From Dendrophyllia cribrosa (taxonomy: Eukaryota > Cnidaria > Anthozoa > Scleractinia > Dendrophylliidae), in contig JAJLRJ010000003.1 of the NCBI GenBank assembly GCA_024195265.1, positions 57,233,489 through 57,297,488 on the forward strand: a stretch of 64,000 nt of DNA, written 5' to 3'. Numbering within the stretch: the stretch's first letter is position 1; the number at the start of each line of letters is the position of its first letter. Under the pieces are notes generated by a model that did not search any database, was not told the DNA's origin, and saw only the letters and a list, made by a program, of their open reading frames with translations. Position numbers and translations under genes: made by a program. Below are positions 56,899 to 64,000 of the stretch, one piece after another.

Positions 56899-57854
56899 AT
56901 AATAATGATCTAGTATTTCACCCACAAGCTTAATAAGTTTAAGCTCAGCACGATGTTGTAAATGACGGTAGCTTTTTTGTTTAAATCAGTACTCTTTGAT
57001 TTTCATTAAACTCAGGCTTGGATTTTTGGAGCGCTAATTGTAGTCTCTGGCTCGGATTTTGCAAACAAATTCAAGTCTTGGGTTTGGATTTTTAAATTAG
57101 GGTATCGGCATCTCGGCACAAATTTTACCATTTGCTACCCCTAATTATTTTTTAACCAGGCAATGAATGGTACAAAGTACAGTGTATAATGTAAAATATA
57201 CACATTAAATTGATGATACATGTTGATGTAATCAAGTTACCAACAGTGTACTTATAGAAGTTTTCCTTCAAAATGTGACTGTATACAGTTCAGTCTAAGC
57301 ATCCTCCTTCTCTAAGTCAGGTTAACATGACTTGAATTCAAATTTCAGGGAGCAACGAATAAAGCCTAGCTTTTGGACATTTAAATCCCTCTTTAAATAG
57401 CGTAAATGCAATAAAACTCGCACAAATCGACCGAAAGTACCTATAAATGAGAGGAATCTTTCATAACACTTCTGATCATATTGAAAACACAAGAACAGCG
57501 ACAAGGATGCGTTTGGTTTGAATCGTGAGAGTGCTAGCATGCATGCTCGCGTCATATCAAAGAGCGAGCAAAACAATTCACAGTGAAAAAACACAAAAAA
57601 ACAACTCACCTTTGATGCAGCAACCATACATTTTACGAAAAAAGTGTCATCCAAAAAATCCTTGCTTTAGAAATCGATTTCGTCTTTCTCTATTCCTAAA
57701 AGTTCAAGCTAACGTTTCAAATATGCCACGAAGTTCGTCCGCCATCTTGTTTCGATTCGATTGCACGCGCACGTCCTGACGAGGGAGACGACTGGGGACC
57801 AGTCAGTTCGATGGCGACCTTGCCGCGATGCTGGGGGTCTCAAACCAAGGTCAA
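56899..57854. other. Interior of the insertion near its right end
   Basis: On the minus strand an AACAAGATGGCGGACGAAC start context and an ATCAAAG|GTGAGT donor-like site occur (57,600-57,760), but the frame from that ATG stops after 13 codons. No gene is supported. Confidence 0.35.
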
Positions 57855-57929
57855 ACCCAGGCCTTAAGTAGCTTGAGATACTCCTCTTGCGGTAAAATAC
57901 CATTTTCTCTGAATCAAACACAGCACAAA

Positions 57930-60819
57930 ATGACGGACAATGTTTTGGTTGAGAATGTCTTTAACTATCTCTGCGGCAGTGGCGGTTTTGCCGAAGTGTC
58001 AGTTCTTTTAAAACATCCTTCGCCCTTGGCAAGCAGAAAATCAGAGTTGGAAGTAAAGAATTGGCTGAAGACTCAAGTTAATCGGCGTTTTGTCGTAGTA
58101 AAAGATGGCAATGACGAAATAGCAGGTGTGCGAATTGATTTGAAAAAGAAAATATGTCGGCAGTACTATGACAAAAGTTCTCACATGTGTTCTTGTCGAC
58201 TGGCACAGGGGAAGTGTAAGTTTTGGCATATTTGTAAAGACTTCATTGAAGACAACTGCACTGGGAAATGTGGCCGTTCACACGATTTCTTTGACGATGA
58301 AAACCACGACAAGACAAGAGAATTGGGTCTGGATAAATATTCAAACGCGACTATAAAAACTATTGTTGTCTGGAGCTTGCCACAGGTTTGTCAGTTGTAC
58401 ATGAGAGGCGAATGTTTGTCAGCAGATAAATGTTTATATCTTCACGTTTGTGCTCGAGCCGTCCAAGGTTCATCATGTAATTGTTCCTTGTCGCACAATC
58501 TTCTTACGGATTCACACAACAAGAGGATTCTCAATCAATATGACCTGGTGCCACCAGTTCACCAGTCAGTAACAACTGAGTTTGTCCGTTGCAACATTAT
58601 AGTTTCGAAGGCGCAGCAAATTTTCGATAAAAGAAAATTTTCAACCGAAAGTATAAATACTGCTTCAGATGGAGCGCTGGGTATCACATCAGACAGCGAA
58701 GGAACATCAGCACAACCAAGTCACCGTAACATAACACAACAAGATTCTTTCAACAACATTTCTATTTTTTCCAAACAGAGCAAACCCGAATGCAATTCGC
58801 AGGTGGACACAAGAAACGAAACGAAAAAGTACCAGCCGAATGGGCCGCAAGATAAGACAACAAAGCCAGAGCCAAACTGTAGGCAACCTGATCTTGTTAA
58901 CAATTTGGCAAACAATTCAATTTCTTCTCCTTTTGAGAACATTCTTGAATTTATGAATATTCAAGCTGGCGAGGATTCTGATTCGTCTTCTGACGAAAAC
59001 AAATCTTCAAATGCTACGGAGAAAAGCCAACAGGGATCTAGATTGACCGCACCAAACTCGGAGAGTGCCGTCACGATTAAAGCAAACGTTAACGAGGTAG
59101 GAAAAGATTCAAAGGTTGGCCATACGCAGACGCAACTGCAGAAACGGTTAGAGGCGTCATCTGATACTGTGAAAACGCCAGTATCGTCCAGTGATTTACC
59201 CAGCGACTCTGCCAGTAAAGATGTGATGGACAGTGACTTTTCTAATAAGGACTCCTCAAGCTGCAAAGAGTCGCACAGGTTGCCAGCGTCACAAGGTGTA
59301 GAAGTGGGTCGCCAAAGAAAGTTATCCGTTCACAGTTCTTGTTGTTCGCTTCAAGAGCTGGATATATGTATTCCTTCCAAAAAGGCTGTGTTTGACTGCA
59401 TTGTGAAGGAATATAATGGCACTGTGCCCTTTGATGTCATTGTAAAACGACATGATTTGTTTCCTCGCGGATGTGGGGATATTGCGAAGTGGTTCAGAGC
59501 CAAAAAAGATAGCTTTTTACTCAGGGAAAAGGGGGGCAAAATTTTGGAGGTTAATGTTTTCTGTCGAAGGGCACGGTTTTGTTTCAATCAGAAGTGCTCG
59601 AAAAAGGATTGTATGTACTTCCATGTGTGCAGGGAGTATATCTCTGGTTTCTGCAGATTTGGGTACGGTTGTTACAGAAATCACAGTTTTCAATATGATG
59701 AAGATCGAAAGTTAATCTCCAAACTCAATTTGGGTGGTCTGTCAGAAGAAAACCTCCGTAAAGTTTTACAGCTCTCATTGCCTCAAGTGTGTTTGGACTA
59801 CAATGACGGATGCTGTACAAGAGCTCTGTCTTGTACCAAGATACACGTTTGCAAGAATTTTATCAAGAAGAGGTGTCAAGACGAAGAAGATTGTGGACTG
59901 CAGCATGAAAGCGCATTTGCCGAAACTCAAACAAATGCCATACTTCAGAACTATGGTATGAAAATCAAAGACAACAACGTAAATCACGTTCTTAGAACAC
60001 TGTTGGTTTGTGAGAGCATTTCTAGTGGTTTGAAAGACAACACTGCTGCAAAGAACGTGACCAGTAAAGAAACCAACCACGACCAGCCCATTCCGTCTAA
60101 AGGAGCAGCTGCTGTGAGCAGTCGTGAGCCGACTGAGGTAGAAGTCTTTGAATGCCTGTGCAAAGATTACGACTGCTCTGCTTCTTTTCTGGCGATTTCC
60201 AAACGAACAGATATATTTCCTCCTGAACTTACGAACGTTGAATCTTGGTTTCGAAAAAAGAAAGGTAGTTTTCTTATCACAGAAGACGACCAAGGAATGA
60301 TCTCCCAAGTAGACGCGTATTCCACAAAGGCACGTCTGTGTTTGAGTTACAACAACGCTTATTATGGGGAGTGCAAGAGGGAGAACTGCTCGTATCTGCA
60401 TGTCTGTAGGGAGTTCATCACCGATTCCTGCAACAGCGGAGCAACGTGCCCGCGGAATCACCACTTCCAAAATCAGAGGGACAAAGCTCTACTGTCAAGC
60501 GTTAAACTTGACCAGTTAACAGACGAACAACTCCGCAAGCTGGTGCTTTCATCGACACCTCAAATCTGTGTAGAGTACAACAATGGCGTGTGCAATCGGG
60601 GTGATTCATGTACTAAAATACACATGTGCAGCGATCATTTAAAAAAGTGCTATAGCGAGGGGTATGCCTGTAGGTTACTTCATGAAGCAGCCATGAATAC
60701 TGAACACACCCAGGCAGTTCTTGAACGTTATGAGCTGGGCCGGGTAAAATTAGATCATTTGAAAAGAATTATTCTGGTTTGTGACCAGTACAAGGAATCG
60801 TCTAAAGGAAAAACCACAG
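57930..60819 (+). CDS. Gene C exon 1: ZAP-N-like modules 1, 2 and 3
   Basis: Module 1 starts VENVFNYLCGSGG, with fingers at ICRQYY, ICKDF, VCQLY and VCARA. A Ser/Gln-rich linker contains one unit like those amplified in gene A (QQGSRLTAPN, IKANVNEVGKDSK). Module 2 starts KKAVFDCIVKEYNG; module 3 starts VEVFECLCKDYDC. The exon ends AACCACAG|GCAAGT, a GC donor in phase 1, as in A and B. Confidence 0.85.
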
Positions 60820-63800
60820 GCAAGTGTTTTATAAATATCTTTTATGATAAAAATATGTCAATGAACGGTAGTTGTATTATCTCAACAAATATTTTGGAAC
60901 ATAATCTAAGGGCAAAAACCCATAAGTGGGTTGAAACGTGCAACTGTCTCTTGTGCGCTTCAAAACAAGCTTCCGATTATTCAATTTGCTAACAAGTTGT
61001 TACAGCCATATTTGGAAAATCAAGATAAAAATATTAACCAATCAATTCGCTAGAACAACTTGCTGCCAATCTCCCTGGACTGAGGGGTTTCCAAATATGG
61101 TACGAAGCAAAAGATGAATATTCGGAAGCTTTGAATGCGCGTTACACGTTTCAACCCACATATGGGTTTCTGATAAGGGTTATAGTTTGATCTTTGTGAA
61201 GTTAAGCTTAAAGGCAGTGTGTGCTCCATAAACTAATTGAGCATGTTACACTTACTAATCTGTGTAAATATCAGTCTGATATGTTGAATATTCTCGGAGA
61301 AATCAGCTTCAAAACCTATGAAATGTACAGAGAATGTTTGGCTGGATGGCAAGACTTTTTACGGTTCATTTCTCGAAAGTTAGTTAACATATGAAGTTTA
61401 AATTTCTTAAAACAGTGGCAGATCCAGGGGGAGGGTCAGGGGGATCCGGCCCCCCTATCAATCCTGTGTTTTTTGTTTTTATTTTATTTATTTATTTATT
61501 TATTTATTTTTTACTACTTGCTTGACACTGAAATTCTTGCATATCACTATTCAAAGGTCGATATTGTTTAAAGTGCCCCTATGATCAAATTTTTGATTTT
61601 GATTTTTTTACATTTTCGTGTTCTATTAGACTTTTTTACTCATCTTGTCAAATTTTAATCCATTACGAACATCAGAAGTCATTTTATTTTAACATTTATT
61701 TCCGAGAATTTACGGCCGCCATTAATCAACCTTGTTCCAAGGCTTGGTTGCGAATGGGAGAAAGTGACGTCAAAGACTCAAACATACCTCACGGGTTGAA
61801 ATTATAAAAACAATCAGCATAGAAAATTGCACGAAGAACAAGTTCAAAGTTTTTGTTGCTTTTCGTGTGATTTTCAATACTTATTGTTATTATAATTTCA
61901 ACCCGCAATCTGTGTCGACAGATCACATTCTTGTGGATAAGCCAGATGCACCCATCTGTTCAAGTTTCCTTCATGGCAAATGTAAGAATGGCTCAAAGCT
62001 TAAGTGTTCAGGTCATCACTGCCCTTTGCCTTTCCACTGGCAATACAACGATGAGGGTGAATGGAAGAGTTTTACCGAGGAGGACAACGAGAAGCTTGAA
62101 AAACTGCATTGCGACGTGATGCTGGAGGAATGCTCTGCAACGGGCTTTCAAATTTCATTTGAAAGGCAAGTTATACTAAGTGCATAAGATATCAATATAA
62201 TTACTCATTCTTTCTACTGTCAGTCTACAGTAGTGATCATACTTAAGGTCAAATCTATTTTTATAGATAGAAAAACGATAGAAGAAAAGACATTGTAGAT
62301 ACCGGTATCATCGTTCCTTTTTCCATGTTTTTAACCCGTGAATACGCGCATGCGTAATGAACGGGTTATCGGTAACGGTGACAGATATGCAAATGAGCAC
62401 TCACTCGCTCCTTACATCAGCTGTAAACTTTTCATTATTATTATTATTATTTTTATTGCTGTATTACACTACTCATTACATGTTTTAGCTATAAACACTA
62501 ATACAATTCTTACGATACGCTTACATGTCACGCTTCTAACATAGATACACTTATTAACACTACACTTACTTATTAATTAATTAGACTACACCTACTTATT
62601 AATACTACACTTAAGTATTAATTACTAACAATAAAATTAAAATTAATAACGTTCACAGACACGCATACACACACGTTAAATACATTCATTAGTTATGACA
62701 CCTTATAAAGGATATTTTACAGTTTTCTTTCAAACTATATATCATATGTATTATATTGTCCATTTTAAAAAAGTTTGTAGCTAATAGAAACACCAAAATT
62801 ATAACGGAGACAGTAACGGAGACAGATATGCAAATGAGCGATAACAATAACTAAATTGTTGTTAACGAATATAAACAACAATTGAAGCTTAGATGTTTCG
62901 CATTTGGAGTCTTTCATGCAACATTAAAATCGATCTAAAAGGATTTTTCAACCGAGACACGGGTTTTGATGCGTATCTACCTTGAAGTAATTGAATTTAT
63001 CCAGTTTTAAGTCAGTGATCCCGGTGGCCGAGTGGTTTAAGGCATGGAATGACAACCGAAAGACCCGAGGTTTAATTCTCGCTCGGGACCTCCCCTTTTT
63101 TTCTCTTTTTTTTTCTTTCTTCTTCGGACTGAACATTATAAAAGCGATGTATTGCATTTTTCTTTTTGCGTTTGTCAAAAATCCTATTTACGTTAAATTT
63201 AAAAAAAATTTTGAACCGTGTCAGTGTGAAAACATAAGCTTACCGCAATATTGCGTTACGGGTTAGCATTTCTTATTCACGGATTGGCTCTTAGGAGCCT
63301 TTGATTTAAAATTCAAATGAGTTGTTTGACAAAAACGTGACCACTTACAGTGTGTGGTATATGTTTGTTTACAAAGTACAACAAATCTGACGTTTGAAAT
63401 TAGAATAACTCCAAACATATATATATTTTTGTTCAGTTATTCCAGATGCCATAAAGAATAACGGAACAAATGACAAGAGTACCTTGGAAAGGAAAACACG
63501 AAGTTGGCCACATAACGTTTCTCCAAAAATAAAACAAATGTATAACATAAAATTAGAATATTGAGCAATTGAAAATTGAAAACTGGAAATTACTGTCCTG
63601 TTTACATGGCTAAAAGGTGTCTGCATATTAACCTCAGACCGATGCGATGTAAACTCATGTAATAACGCTCATTTTGTCGTTAATAAATTGACCAAAAAAC
63701 ATTTGAAAGAAAAAATCTATTTCAAGTTACTCACAATATTCACACTGAATTTAAGAGTCCTTTGACGAAAATAAACCATGGGGGAAAATCACTTAAAATG

Positions 63801-64000
63801 TATACAGTATATATCTGGTATTTTCTTATAATATTTTAGTGATAGATTTCTGCTCCTTGACGAGAGGTATGACGTTAATATTCTGCTGGACAATAAGCTA
63901 ATGATTATACAGAAAGATTTCGACGTCCTGGCCCAATTAAGGCGCCTCTCCACAGATTCTTACGTCACTGACCCAGGCAACACGATGGCTACTGAGTGGA
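57930..64000 (+). CDS. Gene C: three-module ZAP/PARP12-like protein (cut by window end)
   Basis: Exons are 57,930-60,819, 61,922-62,165 and 63,840 to beyond 64,000. The ATG at 57,930 aligns with the starts of A (MADDILVEK against MTDNVLVEN); the frame is open 34 codons further up, but that lies in the inserted element. Exon 1 encodes 963 residues with modules 1 (about 1-225), 2 (about 480-700) and 3 (about 733-955), so twelve CCCH fingers. Exon 2 gives the fifth-type finger and WWE1 start; exon 3 completes WWE1 and enters WWE2. The PARP domain and tail lie beyond the window. It looks intact and may represent the ancestral layout from which A lost module 2 and B lost module 1. Confidence 0.85.
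60913..61172. mobile_element. hAT-like MITE, copy 2 (gene C intron 1)
   Basis: It is nearly identical to 4,367-4,624 and in the same orientation (AAACCCATAAGTGGGTTGAA at the left; TTTCAACCCACATATGGGTT at the right). TAAGGG lies on both sides (60,907-60,912 and 61,174-61,179). Confidence 0.8.
61173..61921. other. Rest of intron 1 of gene C
   Basis: It contains CAGTGGCAGATCCAGGGGGA (from about 61,414), which resembles the end of an inverted-repeat element whose partner was not found, and an (ATTT)n microsatellite (about 61,480-61,510). Confidence 0.4.
61922..62165 (+). CDS. Gene C exon 2: fifth CCCH finger and WWE1 first half
   Basis: The acceptor is TGTGTCGACAG|ATCAC. It encodes HILVDKPDAPICSSFLHGKC, a finger with two extra residues before its third Cys (KLKC), and LPFHWQYNDEGEWKSF. 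It ends TTTGAAAG|GCAAGT (GC donor, phase 2), as in gene A. Confidence 0.8.
62166..63839. other. Intron 2 of gene C
   Basis: It holds a direct repeat (GTAACGG(T/A)GACAGATATGCA, at about 62,371 and 62,811) and a tRNA-like sequence at 63,016-63,090. Nothing else is supported. Confidence 0.5.
63016..63090 (+). tRNA. tRNA-like sequence, degenerate
   Basis: GATCCCGGTGGCCGAGTGGT contains a good Leu/Ser-type box A, GAGGTTTAATTCTC resembles a T-arm, and the acceptor ends (GATCCCG, CGGGACC) pair at six of seven positions. The anticodon arm does not fold and the long variable arm of Leu/Ser tRNAs is missing. A T-run follows. Probably a tRNA-derived SINE head or pseudogene. Confidence 0.35.
63840..64000 (+). 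CDS. Gene C exon 3: end of WWE1, start of WWE2 (partial)
   Basis: The acceptor is TATTTTAG|TGATAG. In phase 2 the frame reads DRFLLLDERYDVNILLDN, KLMIIQKDFDVLAQL, then RRLSTDSYVTDPGNTMATEW, where the window ends. The first part is the segment that gene B lost and the second matches gene B exon 2. Confidence 0.75.

Larger units (their letters stand above)
51427..57878. mobile_element. 6.45-kb TA-flanked inverted-repeat insertion
   Basis: The left end starts TCTCAAGCTACTTAAGGCCT (pairing continues 4 bases) and the right end is its exact complement (57,855-57,878). TA lies on both sides (51,425-51,426 and 57,879-57,880). Joining the outer flanks restores the A/B-like leader (AGGGTA then CTCCTCTTG). 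No transposase frame was recognised inside; the interior holds several nested elements. It may be a composite or a large non-autonomous Tc1/mariner-type element. Confidence 0.65.

Noticed and set aside
57600..57780. Possible first exon of a minus-strand gene (ATGGCGGACGAAC with a GTGAGT donor)
   Set aside because: The frame from that ATG stops after 13 codons before the donor-like site is reached.
57828..57929. Upstream in-frame ATG (57,828) as the start of gene C
   Set aside because: It lies inside the inserted element before its right terminus, and homology to gene A begins only at 57,930.

Overview
ORGANISM. This is eukaryotic DNA: genes are split by introns with usable splice signals, there are long AT-rich non-coding stretches, and many DNA transposons, SINE/LINE fragments and one LTR retrotransposon. 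The protein families, the style of the LINE C-termini and the abundance of short inverted-repeat elements fit a cnidarian, most likely a stony coral or a close relative. That placement is inference; no species is claimed.

MAIN CONTENT. The window carries three tandem plus-strand paralogues of a ZAP/PARP12-like gene (CCCH zinc fingers, WWE, PARP catalytic domain). They are called A (14,088-22,446), B (38,307-47,907) and C (57,930 to the window end, cut off). The shared plan is: one to three copies of a ZAP-N-terminal-like module (winged-helix-like segment plus four CCCH fingers), a fifth CCCH finger, tandem WWE modules, a mono-ADP-ribosyltransferase domain, a Ser/Thr-rich tail and a C-terminal CaaX box (CLVM). 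C has three N-terminal modules (1+2+3). B has two (2+3). A has modules 1 and 3 with a 2.9-kb coding repeat array between them. The exon models join in one frame only if several introns use GC-AG donors, and this holds in all three genes.

DIVERGENCE. A carries a 2-nt deletion that shifts the frame inside its repeat array. It has lost the second half of WWE1 and nearly all of WWE2 (a 63-bp relic with a stop remains in an intron). Its catalytic Tyr is replaced by His (H-H-I instead of H-Y-I). B keeps H-Y-I but has two exons fused by a deletion that removed half of WWE1. C looks intact as far as it can be read, but its promoter/5' leader is interrupted by a 6.45-kb TA-flanked inverted-repeat insertion.

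LAYOUT. 0-5.6 kb: inverted-repeat elements, no supported gene. 5.6-8.05 kb: a 0.94-kb tandem duplication and a minus-strand exon for a four-helix membrane protein. 8.06-10.27 kb: a large inverted repeat with minisatellites at its outer ends. 10.5-14.1 kb: upstream region of A, invaded by mobile elements. 14.1-22.4 kb: gene A. 22.9-27.4 kb: a decayed Ty3/gypsy-like element with a nested LINE end. 27.5-35.9 kb: a mosaic of DNA-transposon remnants, a SINE, a Harbinger-like element and a decayed integrase-like fragment. 35.9-38.3 kb: upstream region of B, homologous to that of A. 38.3-47.9 kb: gene B. 47.9-57.9 kb: intergenic mobile-element mosaic including the large insertion in the C leader. 57.9-64 kb: gene C.

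HOW THE GENES MAY WORK TOGETHER. By family knowledge, ZAP-type CCCH modules bind RNA (CpG-rich viral RNA in vertebrates), the ZnF5-WWE unit binds ADP-ribose chains, and PARP12-like domains mono-ADP-ribosylate targets. A prenylated C-terminus would place them on endomembranes, as in the long isoform of vertebrate ZAP. The cluster therefore looks like a young, diversifying set of RNA-sensing antiviral-type effectors that differ in RNA-binding modules, ADP-ribose binding and catalysis. The antiviral role is inferred from the family only.
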